Shown here in pieces: positions 21,340 to 32,599 of a DNA stretch of 64,000 nucleotides. Source of the stretch: Isoetes taiwanensis (taxonomy: Eukaryota; Streptophyta; Lycopodiopsida; Isoetales; Isoetaceae); contig JAJEKV010000023.1 in assembly GCA_021234155.1 (NCBI GenBank), positions 8,502,610-8,566,609 of the forward strand. The letters run 5' to 3'. Numbering within the stretch: the first letter of the stretch is position 1; the number at the start of each line of letters is the position of its first letter. The notes beneath the pieces are model-generated. The model was not told the DNA's origin. It saw nothing but the letters and a program-made list of their open reading frames with translations, and made no database searches. Both the position numbers and the translations under genes were made by a program.

Positions 21340-23521
21340 ATGGCACATGAAGACATGGAACAAAATATTGAATGCATTGAGCCAGACTTCATAGAGCCAT
21401 GTACACTTGCGGATGAAATTGTTGATGATCAAAAGGAGGTTTTGAGAGGTATTCCATAAAAAAATGCCATTCTTGCAAAAGGAAAGAAGAAGAAAAAGGA
21501 AACCGAGGATACTGAGACAGATGAATTTTCTAGAAAGTTCACAGTTCAGCAGATTTCTGAAATTTTGCAAAAGATCGGAGTAGTTAGACTGAGCCCTCCA
21601 CCACCTATTCCTCTATGCAGAATTTCGATTAATGAAGCAGTTCGTCTTGTGCCCAAAGGCTCTAAAGCAATGAGGGATACTTTGAGAAATGATGGGTATG
21701 TGCAAGAGAAGGGAAGTTTCATATTATCTTTATCAGGCACATGAGGCAATTGCATACCAGTAACTGACAATATCAATCTGTGGGTAGAAGAGAATGATAG
21801 GTTTGAAGATGAATTGGTCAGCCATCTGGATTGGCAAGAACTTAGTAGCAGAATGTTCTTGTGTTGGGATGGCAATCATCGCACGGATGCTTGGATGCAG
21901 GACATAAGGGAGAGGCATCAACACGTTCGACCTATGCATTTCTCAATGCATGCCACTTTTATAGAAGGAGATCACCAACATGAGACACAACTTATTGCAG
22001 CTATGCAGCTATCAATCAATAAGTGTCAGTTTGATTTTTGTCCTTCCACTTTAGAAGTTTATTATGTTTATTTTGCGTTCCAGATAAAATGTAATAGGTA
22101 TGGTGCAGATCAAGCTGAAAGATATTTTGTATGGTGTCCACCGATTAACTACTTCTGATCTTACAATATATACTTCACATTTATCTATCGACGAACTCAG
22201 ATTGAGCATAGAGCGGGAGAAACAGGTTCTTGACAAAGAGCCATGGTTTCCTCTTACGAGATTTTAAAGAAGCATGTATGTCTGAGGAAGAAAAGCATGT
22301 ATGGGCTGCTAGATTCAATACAGATTCTAAGGATGAAAAGAGTCCTAGTGCTGCTTCTATGCAAACAGGCTACAGTGATGATACAAGAGATGTGGATAAA
22401 AGAAAAGTGAAAATGAAGAGAAGATACATTCAGTTGTCTGATGAATCAAACCACGTGCAAACACCTGCCATGCATACATTTCATTCAGGAGGGAACTTGC
22501 AAGAGACATAGGAAGTAAGCAGCCAGGTGCCTAGCCACATGGCTCTTGACGTGGAAGCTGGTCCAATTTACAAAAACGTGGCTTTACGACTAATAACAGA
22601 AGATGTTAGAAATGTTTCTACAACTTTGACATGCAAGACCCCGATACACCATTTAAGGGCATTCATAATTTCGGTAAGTGCATTGAAAAGATATGGTAGA
22701 AATGGTGAGACTAGAGATTGGGGTGTTGATCTTTTGCTGATTGATCTTCCCAAATATCCTACTATTGATCATCCACATATCCCTGATTGGAACAGATGCG
22801 ACAGTCAGCTTATAGATAATTGTTTTTCTATTGGTAACCAAAGGCTATCTCGTTTGTATCTGCACAGTGGAACAATTTAAAAGTGTTGAAGTTATTGCAA
22901 AGAAACGGAACATGGAAAGGAGAAGAATATACATGCTGATTGGTGATGTTCCTTTCTCTTATGGAAGTGATATGTTAGGCCTTATTGACACGAGCACTTT
23001 GTGTGTGACGGTTGTATGGCAGAATTGGTTATCAGGGTAACTTAGTTCACCCTATGGCCTTTGTTGAAGGAAAGCTAAATCACATGTCAAGCATTATAAA
23101 GCATGAATGTATACAATCAGAGAAGCTGATATCAGATGGTTCTGAAGGATGTAGATACAATCTTCAAAAGAGTATTGCTTTCATGCAATTTTTATTGCAC
23201 TCGTTTTGTGTCCCAAGTGGATTTGTATTGGAATTATTTGCTGGTACGGGCTCTAGGATGGAGGCAGCTGTTATTTGGGGTGCTAATTACTATGGAATGG
23301 AGAAGGATAAAAAGTTATGTCAGATTGTCATGGAATTGCAGGCCTCTAATAGGCCAAGAGCCTTTCACATTTCTGGTGCCATGAAGAATATTGAAGATGA
23401 AGAAGATGAGGTGACAACTTCAGACTTAGTGGAACCAAAGGACTGGTGGGTAACAAAAATTTCTTTTAACTTAATAGGAAATTCATGTTCCATTTTCTTA
23501 ATGTCAATGACTGACAAATAA
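21340..23521 (+). pseudogene. ParB-like domain joined to beta-class DNA amino-methyltransferase, decayed
   Basis: From ATG 21,340 one frame runs to about 22,020, interrupted by TAA 21,457 and TGA 21,742. It has a Lys-rich stretch, then a ParB/sulfiredoxin-like segment with ISINEAVRLVP and FLCWDGNHRTDAW (21,850-21,890), comparable to the ParB-N 'DGxHR' motif. After an apparent intron the gene resumes near 22,083, with frame changes near 22,260, 22,830 and 23,010 and a TAG at 22,509. The methyltransferase part has a degenerate motif IV (VDLLLIDLPKYP instead of DPPY, about 22,720-22,760), then GYLVCICTVEQ, then motif I VLELFAGTGS (about 23,225-23,255) followed by YYGMEKD. Motif IV before motif I is the beta-class order of N6-adenine/N4-cytosine methyltransferases. 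The protein would bind DNA and methylate a base amino group; this copy cannot. The family assignment is from motifs only. Confidence 0.65.
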
Positions 23522-26025
23522 TCTCCGTAGTTGCTTGCCTATATATGCAGAACAATTGGCATCATTCATGGTATGCTCTAGCAAACCCAAGGTGGTCAAG
23601 TACCAAAAGCTTCATGTTCACACAAAGTAAAACTGTCTTGATGAAAAGATTTTTCTGATTTTTTTGGTTATAATATTATTTTTCTACATGAGATATAGAG
23701 CAAGGCACAAAAAACCATATCTCAATTCGAAGTCTGTGAAGGAAGATAGAGCAATTCAAAGATGACAGGGTCAAAACTGTCCTCTCTTTCTGAGAACCAT
23801 TACTGGTTCCCAAAAAGCAGTTAAAACAACAACTTTCAGAAGGAGATCAATTTTGAGTTCAAATTTAGCATATAAGTAGTTCACGAGATCCTCCATCCTA
23901 TAAAAATATTTGTTGAGTTTGAATTTGATGTTTTGACTTTTACTTCTATTTTCAATTTTAAGGAATTTATACAAATGGATAGCATTGGTACATATGTCTC
24001 TAGGTTGTCCTCCAAAAAATCACATTCTGAAAGTTTATAAGGATATGAAACCAATGCAAAAACAAGCTCGTGGAAAGAGCAAAAGACGTGGTAAAAAAAA
24101 TCAAAAACGATATCTGTACCTGCCCATTACTGGTCTATAGTTCATTCAAAAATTAATAATATCCTTACATTAGTCCATCTCAAGTTGAGTTTTGGGACAT
24201 GAGTAGCTCTTGGACCACTTTGTTCACAAAAAATATTTGTTGTTCATTATCTTGAGGTTTGTACTAGAATAGATAGCATCAATTATATTATATCTTCCAC
24301 GTTTATCCTAGATTTGTGCCCTCAGGTGTGCTTCACAAAATCACATCTTCAAAATATCTAATGTCAAGAAACCAATGCAAAAAGAATCAAGGAAAAATAT
24401 GAAAAACTTTTACTATAAAAAATCAAGATAGACTGCTATCTGCAGTCCAATTGCAGACCATCATTGGTCCAAATGACTGAAAGTTTAAAAATCATTAATG
24501 GTGCCACTTAATCAATTTTGATCTCAACTTTCACATATAGTTTACTTGTATGATTCTCTATAGGACAAAATTAATTGATTAGGTTAGCTTGCATAATTTA
24601 AGGGTAAGGTTGAAGCACAAAAAATTGGGAATTTATAGGGTATTTATGACCAATTGAACCTACGTGGACTTTCACTTACACCTTTTAAAAATCATGTGAT
24701 CGAAGCTAAAAAGCCATAGCATCATTCTATGGGAAAAAATGGATAAGGCTAATGAATTTGTCTTGTGGACCATAAATGGTGATGCGTGGTTATATAAATT
24801 AAAACCTTAGAAATAACATGTTACTTTAACATGCAACTAGAGATTTCTATAGCCAAGAAAGGTTTGCATCCATAAAAAATATAATATACATGAAAGATAA
24901 CTTGCACATAATATTATTCTACTTGGATGGCAATGCTTTATAGCAGTAACACAGATATGAAGTTTATACTAGTAAAAAATAAGCAGAATCATGGTATTTT
25001 TTTCAGTAAGACCATACAATCTATATAAGAGATCTCTATATATGTCATTTCTCACATTTTGAACTATTTTAAAGGCATATTTAGGGAAAAATAATGTCTC
25101 TTTCTATGAACCAAAGAAGCATATATGAAATGTTATGTGGTCTATTTATATATTGTCATGGCTAAACTTCACAACATCCACTTGAATTCATCAATAAATA
25201 TCACTAGCTTAATCATTGTGGAGTTTTGGACCTATAATTATGGAGTTGACCCAACTTTTTATGCTTTAATGTGTTAATCTGGCTGTTGTACATCATGTTT
25301 GAATTCCAAAAATTACATGGTTATACCCTAGTTACACTATATGTAAGTTGATAAGAGTTATGTACTATGTAGATATAAATAAAACGCATCATTTATTACC
25401 CACATGTCATTATAGATGGTTGTTATTGGAGCATTTTAACATATATTTTTCTCCAGAATTCTGTATAGTAGATTCTTTTCGTAAATATTGGGGTTAACAT
25501 GACTTATGAACACTCCAAAAAATCATGAAACTATAGCTCGTATAGTTAGCAAGTCATGGCTACAAGAATTAAATCAAAACTTGTTATAACGAGAGAGAAA
25601 CAACTCTTAAACCTCAAGCAGCTTTTTTGACCAAAATAGTATTTGGCGGCTTCCGTTGATGTCAGATGATAGCAAGAAAACATGGGAACATAAAAACTCT
25701 CAATGTGTTCTATGATGAACAGGCAAATACCTCCAACTATAGCAAGGTTTAGGTCACTTTATTCTAGAAAAATCAAAGAAGGCAGTTCTGGACTGGTGCA
25801 GAAACTGCCAAATTCTCCAATGTTTGAGCAATCACCACAAGGTATAGGTGACCCCATTGGCCTTGAAATTCTCAGAGGTCATTAAGAAACAAGTGAAGAC
25901 TTAAATAATGGTGGTATATTATAAAATTGAAATTTCTTTCGTGAGTTATATGGGTGTAAGTGGCAGAGGTCATGTGGGCTAGTTCTGATCCATGGATCAG
26001 GAATGGTCCCAGGGACAAGTCTAGT
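23522..26025. other. AT-rich region, no supported gene
   Basis: Low-GC sequence with many stops. A 60-codon open frame at 25,703-25,885 (SSGLVQKLPNSP, FEQSPQG, IGLEIL) looks protein-like in composition and could be an exon or a fragment of the preceding element. I do not recognise it. No terminal repeats of the 16.5-23.5 kb element could be located here by eye. Confidence 0.3.
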
Positions 26026-26029
26026 GATA

Positions 26030-26412
26030 TTGAAGCAGGTTTTATATGCAACCAGGTCAATCAATTGTTTGCCATTCAAAAATTGCTTCTGTCATTACTT
26101 CTGTCACTGGATACTTAAGATGTTTAACCAAGTTTAAGTTCTTTAATTGTTTGGCATTTGAATGCTTTATAGCAGAATGCCTCTGTCATTGGATATTTAT
26201 GTAAGTCTCGGTCAGGATTTATGTGCACCAGGTTTAAGTCTTTTCATTGTTTGATAGCTGAATGCGTCTCTCATTGGATAATTAAGATGTAAGTTGCAGA
26301 TGTCATTGTTTAGTTATCTGCCATTTAAATGCTTTATAGCATAACGCTTCTGTCATTGGATAGATATGTAAGTCTCAGGCAGATTTTATATGCAATCAGG
26401 TTTAAATCTTGA
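26030..26412 (+). repeat. Imperfect tandem repeat, about four units
   Basis: A unit containing 'attgtttg(c/g)cat', 'tgaatgctttatagca', 'tctgtcattggat' and 'ccaggtttaag' recurs about every 70-110 bp. Units vary in length and are clearly diverged. Confidence 0.65.
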
Positions 26413-26841
26413 CATTTTTATTTTCAAACTACAGATTATATGTAAAGATAACCTCCTCAGCCAGCCCACAGCCTCAGACCACAGTTTCATCTTAACCAGG
26501 CAGTTCAGAAAAGGGTATACTGTGCAGCTTATCTAGCTACATAATTTTTAATTCAGAGCCAAATCATCAAATGTGGACGCAGATCAGGGCAAAAAAGTCT
26601 TCCTGTATTACATTATTCATTTTAACGTGTACACTGTTCATTTCAATTCTAAACTTTATAATTTCTGAAGGTATAAGAACAAAAGTGAACAACTAATTGG
26701 GAGCATGTGATTCTTACAACACTGAGAATCTGGATTGGAGTAGGATGAAATGAAAAATGAATTGGATGTAGTGGTAGATACATCGCCAGCCAATCGTTTT
26801 GGCTGGAAATCCGAGTTGCATCTCCAACAAATCGCTGGCAG

Positions 26842-27447
26842 GCATTAGGGATTTTTTGAGATCATAAAAGGGCCTTCTAAGAACTGCTGACTAGGTTATA
26901 TGAACTACCAATCAGAAAGCAAAACTGGTAATCCAGTCAGCAAAACAGTTATAACTAACTCACTGGATCACATTTTCTAGCATAAGTGTTGATAGAAAAG
27001 TCCAAATGAGCTCTTGTTTGGTGCAATAGATAGATCTCATTGAGATCTTTCCAACCTTGGGTGGTTTGCATATCTTTTGGCCCCATAGGATAGTAAAAAA
27101 TGGTAAAAACCATATTTTTTGGAGTTTTGACAATCATAAGTGTCCCGAAGTTACGGGGCTATTTTGCCGAGTTCCTTAGAGAGAGTTGTCTCGCGTTAAA
27201 ATATGTGCGAAGCACCTAAGGTTGGAAAGATCTCAACGCGATCTATCTATTGCACTAAACAAGAGCTCATTTGGACTTTTCTATCAATAGTTATGCTAAA
27301 AAATGTGATCCAGTGAGTTAGTTATAACAGTTTTGCTGACTAGACCCGTCAGGCTCTGATTTCTGATTGGTAGTTCATTTATCTTCATTTGGCTTAGTTA
27401 GCATGTTTTGAAGGCCCTTTTTTAATCTCAAAAAAACCCTAATGAAA
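26842..27447. repeat. Large inverted repeat, arms about 217 and 230 bp
   Basis: Left arm 26,842-27,058 and right arm 27,218-27,447 are reverse complements with scattered differences. Examples are 'ttgatagaaaagtccaaatg' against 'catttggacttttctatcaa', and 'tagttataacagttttgctg' with its counterpart. The 159-bp spacer contains a mitochondrial-type rRNA fragment. It could be a foldback transposon or an inverted duplication formed during break repair. No target duplication was found. Confidence 0.85.
27142..27195 (-). other. Fragment of mitochondrial-type 26S rRNA (NUMT scrap)
   Basis: The minus strand reads 'ctctctaaggaactcggcaa', then 'aatagccccgtaacttcggg'. This is the highly conserved large-subunit rRNA segment, known as AAGGAACTCGGCAAAAT...CCGTAACTTCGGGA across bacterial-type 23S/26S rRNAs. 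The 'gacaactctctctaaggaac' stretch fits plant mitochondrial 26S better than plastid 23S, from memory of the family. Only about 54 bp are present, so it is not an rRNA gene. Confidence 0.75.
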
Positions 27448-28339
27448 GCCGATCTAGGTTGGGTTTTTGCCGTTGGAATACAAAACATTTTTTTAGGTTC
27501 AATCAGGTTGCATAGTGCATACTTTTTCACGACACTAATGTTAGAGTTCATATTTGGCTATTATTTTCTCTCAACTAATTCATTCTTTGGTTCAAGTCCA
27601 TCTTTGGCTATATTTTTCTCGCATCTAGCCCATCCTCGACATTGTGGTTATAGGTTTTTCATCGATCTATAGGTTTCATTGATCTAGAACTTGATGTTCG
27701 CATAGTTTGCAATGAAAAGTACAAGGCAAAGCAAGATAAATCCAATGGTTGTATGATTTTGCCAAGCAAGAAAAACACTTTGCACACAATAAAAACACTT
27801 ATAACAAAGAGTTTCTTGGTACTCCTTATGGCTCTTCAAGAAGTGCCTGTTTTTTGGGTTGCCCGAAGGGCACCCTAGGTGAGGTTGTGATGTTTGCTGA
27901 ATATGCTTTGAATATACGTAATGAACGGGAGGTTCAAATTATGCCATTTCTACCCTGCGCTGCATTTGATCTTCTGCTTCTAGTGGCTAAGTTTTCAAAG
28001 ATTTTTTCTTGTAACATGCCAGATTCCATGGATTTTTCAACTTCTCTTTGCTGCAGATGTGTATATCTTCAACTTCCAACGTGGATGCCTATTTTAAAAG
28101 TGATATATTTGCTATAGCAGGCTAAAACAACACTTTCTTCTTGATAAAGCCTCATATTCAAAAAATGGATGCAACTAGCGAGATTTTTGGCTTAAAATTT
28201 GCAGATTTTGAGCCAGATTTACAGAGCTTGCTCTATGAACGGGTTTGCAGAGCTTGCTCGAAAATGTGAAACATGGGCTTAAGTGCTTCAGAAAGTAATC
28301 TATTTTGTCTATTGAAGAATGAGTCGGCAGCTTAAACGA
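27448..28339. other. Intergenic, no supported gene
   Basis: Short unsupported open frames only, including 27,749-28,117 (122 codons, no recognisable domain). A short imperfect duplication of 'gagcttgctc' occurs near 28,215 and 28,250. Confidence 0.35.
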
Positions 28340-28579
28340 TCATCTTGCTGAAATGTTTTGAAGGAGAATAGAGCCATAGAAGAAGAATGATTTTGAAGCT
28401 TGATACTGTTGTGGGCTTCTACCATTTATTTGTAGCCATAGCCAAGATAGAATCCACGGGAATAGAGCAGCACCAACAAAGCCGGTAATTTGAACCTCCT
28501 GAGCGCTGCCACTGCTGGCGGCGCCGCCTCGCGAATTATTTTTCAGAAAATCCTTGCGCGGAGATTTCCCCTTATACAT
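28340..28579 (-). CDS. Small hypothetical protein with one membrane segment
   Basis: 79-codon frame, ATG at 28,579. The N-terminus is basic (KGKSPRKDF), then a Gly/Ala/Ser stretch (GGAASSGSAQ). A likely transmembrane helix follows, ITGFVGAALFPWILSWLWL, and then a polar tail with SPQQYQ. The local DNA is more GC-rich than its surroundings, as coding DNA often is. The last 20 residues look less protein-like, so the real gene may splice after NGRSPQQ. I do not recognise the family. It could be a real small organellar or ER membrane protein or chance. Confidence 0.35.
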   Translation of the reverse strand: MYKGKSPRKDFLKNNSRGGAASSGSAQEVQITGFVGAALFPWILSWLWLQINGRSPQQYQASKSFFFYGSILLQNISAR

Positions 28580-28649
28580 AATGAGTGGCGTATATTAGTG
28601 TCGAGGAAGGAATAAGAGAAGAATATGTCAACTGAGGGGCAAAGATAAT

Positions 28650-28651
<2 letters not shown>

Positions 28652-28690
<39 letters not shown>
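28652..28690 (+). repeat. Poly(A) tract of about 40 nt
   Basis: An uninterrupted A run followed by gaagaagaag. It may be the end of a retroposed sequence on the plus strand or a simple repeat. No target duplication was identified. Confidence 0.85.
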
Positions 28691-28692
<2 letters not shown>

Positions 28693-31019
28693 AGAAGAAG
28701 GGGGATGCTGTTTTTTGCATTTGTTTCCAAATTGGGTTCTTCAGATGTTGGAAACTATGAGATTGCATGCTTCATCATTTGAAGCGCATGCATTCCTGAA
28801 GGGAGGAGAATCATGGTATTCGGTGCTCTGTCTAGCATCCTAATACTCTAGTTTTATGAGATCCTCCTTAGGTTTTTGCCATCTCAAAAAGGGCAATATT
28901 GGTCCCTGTTTTGCTTATTTAAACTGCTGAATTTGAAGTGATCTGGAAGATTTCCTCTTTCTTTAGGTCAAATTAAGAAGACGGTTTCTTCTGCCTTTTC
29001 CATCCAAAGGGTGTAAGGATCAATGTTGGTTTATCAAAGTCTTTTCACATGGAAGAGCAGCTTTTGCAGCCAAAAACTTGTTTGTTCTGAAATGGGTTGG
29101 ACATGAACGAGTCTTTGATATATTATATTTATAGACGGCGTGAGTTCTGTTTACAGATGATGGGAGTTCAGTAATTGGTGTCGTGCATGCCAGGATTTAG
29201 GCTTGTAGAGCTTGATTTCACTACAATTTAGAGGACAACCCTCTGTTCTGTCAGCAACTTGTTTATTCGATCTAAATACTCTAGTTTCTTCAATCATACA
29301 TTTTAAATTTATTTTGGTTTAATCCCTCCCCAGCAGGAAGTGGGATTGCAGCTGTGAGATAGTTGCGACCTAGAGGTCAAAATCCTCCGATCTCTCTTGC
29401 TGGCAACCAGCTTTCGACATATCTGATGATTATCCCGTTGCCCTGGTGGCAGGCTTGGTGCCAACGGTTCATGCTCTGTTTTTCTTTTTCCCGTTGCTTC
29501 GATAATGGTTCTAAGGCAAACTATTAGTGATACTCGAATTCAGATTCAAATGCGACGATTTTGACGATTGAAGGAGACGATAGGAAAAATGCCCGCGCCA
29601 TTTTTCTTGAATTTTTTGTCCTTTTCCTCCTTTTTTCTGTTTGAATTTCATTCTTGGCAAAAACCTTCTGTGAAACTCGAAATTGTGTTGGATTGGAGGG
29701 GGAATTCAAGCAATTAGAGTGGTTGCCCTTGTAGAGGGTCAACTTCATTGAATTGCTTACAAATTGCTCTCATATGGAATCTAAATTTTTTGCAATTATC
29801 AAGCAGGGACAGAAACTTATTTGCAGATTCTTCGTGGCCCCCCTGCTGATCTTTGGAATTCGTTCTTAACAGAGAACTTCTTCCCACACAATTATTTCTC
29901 ACAGGAATACACCTTTGTACCAAGTTGTGTTGAATTTGAAATAGAGATCATTGATTCTTAGTTAGAGGAATTTGTCGGAAACAGAAGAATTCAAGATCTG
30001 CAATATTTAGAGAAGTGCAAGAAGAATTGCAAAGAAAAGAATGGAAAAGGAGATTCAGAATATTACAGGTTCTAAAAAAATGTTAAATTTTAAAGACTAT
30101 TCCAACGTCACTGAAGACATGTCTGAGTCTGAAAAATATAAATTCAAAGGAAAAGCTAAAGTTGACATGGCCGCTACAAGTACTAAGGATCTTCATTCCA
30201 CTTTAGCTCAAATTGCTACAGGATCGAATTTTTTGACTAAAAAAAGGCTTAGTCATAATTCCAACTCAAATTGGAATCTGTCCAACTAGATTCCAGCTAA
30301 GGGTACGAGAGATTAAGGGTGACGGTTGGATGGTCACAGATAAGTGAAGCAGATCGGATGTAGATCGGGAGCAGCGACCTGTTAGGGGATCGACTTGTTA
30401 ACAGGAAAATTCAGATGGGCGACATGGATCAGAACTCTGGGACTATGAATAGTGGCTTGGACAGAGAACAAGGAATCGAGAGCGAACATCCCGGCACCCG
30501 GAGATCAGAGTTGGGCAGCAGACTGTGTACATCGGCAGTCCCACAAGCCTTTAGAAGATCGATAGATTGGATTACATCCAATCAAATTTGATGCGGGAGT
30601 CTGCTCAAACTTGCTGCCAAACCGGATTATCAGGCTTCTGCTAAGGAGGAGACTTATGCCGGTGAAGAAGGAGTGACTGTAAATGCGAGATTAAAACCCA
30701 GACAGAAGGCAGATGCTCGTGTTTGAGATTTCTTGAAGATCTAAGTTAGCTTCAGGGAAGCTTATCGATATTGTTGTAGAAAACCTAAACGGCTTAGTTT
30801 ATAAAGTCTAATGTTGAAACATGACTTCAAATTATGGCTCCATGGAGTAGCTGGAATTAATCTGGATGGTGGCGAACCAGAGTCAGAGTTTTTCCATATT
30901 TGCTAAACCTTGTGGACCCGGTTGGGTGGTTAACCGTGTAATCCGATCTGTGTAACTGAGATGAATAATATATTCGGATCTTGTTCTTCAATTGTGATGA
31001 TGTTATTTAGTCCCCATTA
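28691..31019. other. Intergenic, no recognised gene
   Basis: Holds an unassigned Lys/Ser-rich open frame at 30,041-30,289 (82 codons) and a GC-richer stretch at 30,300-30,960 with purine-rich character. The purine-rich part could be old LTR-element DNA, but no pol, gag or LTR boundary is visible. Confidence 0.3.
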
Positions 31020-31912
31020 TCATTGAATCGTATCAATTCCCATAGATTCCCTAAGGTTCCCTTGAGATTCCCTAGATTCACAAATATTGTCTCAAGATTC
31101 GCCTAGATTCCCCACAGTTCTGTGTGAATTCTCTTCGATTTCCTTAGATTCTTGAAGGTTCCTTTAGGTTCTCCAAGATTTCATCAAGATTCCCTCGATT
31201 ACTAAAGATTTTATGAAGATTATTTTAGATCCTATGAAGATTCCCATAGGTTCTTCAAGGTTCCATCAAGATTTCCCTAGAATATCAAAGATTCCACCAA
31301 GATTCCTCTAGATTCTCAAAGAGTCTCTCAAGGTTTGCATAAATTCTCCAAGATTCTATGTAGATTCTCTTAGATTCTATAAGATCCTAAGAAGATTCCC
31401 TAGATTCTCAAATATTCTAAAAAGATTCCCTTTGATTCCCTTAGATCCTCTCCAGATTTCCCTAGATTTTTAAAGATTGCCCCAAGATTCACCTAGATTC
31501 CCCATGATTCTATGTAGATTCTCTTGGATTCCCTTAGGTTCTATGAAGATTCCTCTAGGTTCTCAAAGATTTCATCAAGATTCCCCTAGATTTCTAAAGA
31601 TTTTATGAAGATTCCTTTAAATTCCCTTAGATCTTATGAACATTCCTTAGGTCCTCCAAAGTTAAGATTCACCTAGAATCTAAAATATTCTATTAGGATT
31701 CCTCCAGATTCTCAAAGATTCTATGTAGATTCTCCTAGATTCTCGAAGATCCTATCAAGATTCCCGTAGATTCTCAAATATCCGATGAAGATTCTTTAGG
31801 CTTTCATAAATTCTCTTAAGATTCCTATAGATCCTCAAAGATTGTCCCAAGATTCACCTAGATTCCCCACAATTCTATGTAGATTTCCTTATATCCTATG
31901 AAGATTTCTGTG
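31020..31912 (+). repeat. Long degenerate AGATTC minisatellite with higher-order repeats
   Basis: About 900 bp made of 10-25-bp variants of 'agattccctagattct' and 'caaagattctatgaagattc'. A higher-order unit marked by 'cctagattccccacagttct' (about 31,100) recurs near 31,493 and 31,855, about 390 and 360 bp apart. Each time it is followed by the same order of sub-variants. The strand is T-rich with few G. Confidence 0.9.
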
Positions 31913-31989
31913 ATGGATGTATATGCAGCAATGGAGCAAGAATGCATATTATAAGCAACTCATTCACATTCCTCAAATGGAGCAAACAT

Positions 31990-32250
31990 GCCTTTTGAGA
32001 CGACTTCACTCCAAATGGCACCATGGCACCATTTGTTCTCATTGTTAATCAAATGGAGTTTGGTGCCATTTGCCCCCATTCTTGGCCAGATGGCGCCATT
32101 TGTTCCAACTTCTGGCCAAATGGCCTAGAGCATAGGCACTTGTTGACATTTCCCATATGGAACAAAGGCGTCTTTCCATGCCAAGTGGCATCATGGCGCC
32201 AGTTGGACATTGAATATGCTTGTGATAGGTAGACGAGTATGGAAAAATGG
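31990..32250. repeat. Cluster of ATGGCGCCAT-type palindromes
   Basis: Perfect or near-perfect TGGCGCCA occurs at about 32,091, 32,193 and 32,247, with decayed forms (tggcaccat, tggtgccat) at 32,017-32,070. Segments around them are imperfect repeats of 'ccaaatggcnccatttgttc'. No coding potential. Confidence 0.6.
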
Positions 32251-32390
32251 CGCCATATGCACCATTTCCCTTCTTAGAATCCCACATTACCCCTTCTTGT
32301 ACTAAATGACACCATTTTTGGCGCCATATGCACCATTTCCCTTCTTAGAATCCCACATTACCCCTTCTTGTACTAAATGACACCATTTTT
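32249..32390 (+). repeat. Two exact tandem copies of a 71-bp unit
   Basis: The unit starts ggcgccatatgcaccatttc and ends with aaatgacaccattttt. The two copies appear essentially identical, implying a recent duplication. Confidence 0.9.
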
Positions 32391-32599
32391 TTTCTCATTT
32401 TTTTGGCTTTTTCTTTCCCTCTGATTTCGTATATTGTTCTAAACATTTTTGTTGCGCGTAATGCAGCTTTCAGTTTCCCTTGTAGAACCTGTTCATGGGA
32501 AGGACAATTGTTGCTAGGGGCCATCTTTTGAAGAATAGAATAGAATAGAGAACCACTCTTCATGACAAGGATGTAGATCCTTTGAATGTAGCAATAGAG

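Noticed and set aside
27142-27195. Functional rRNA gene
   Set aside because: Only about 54 bp of a conserved rRNA segment.
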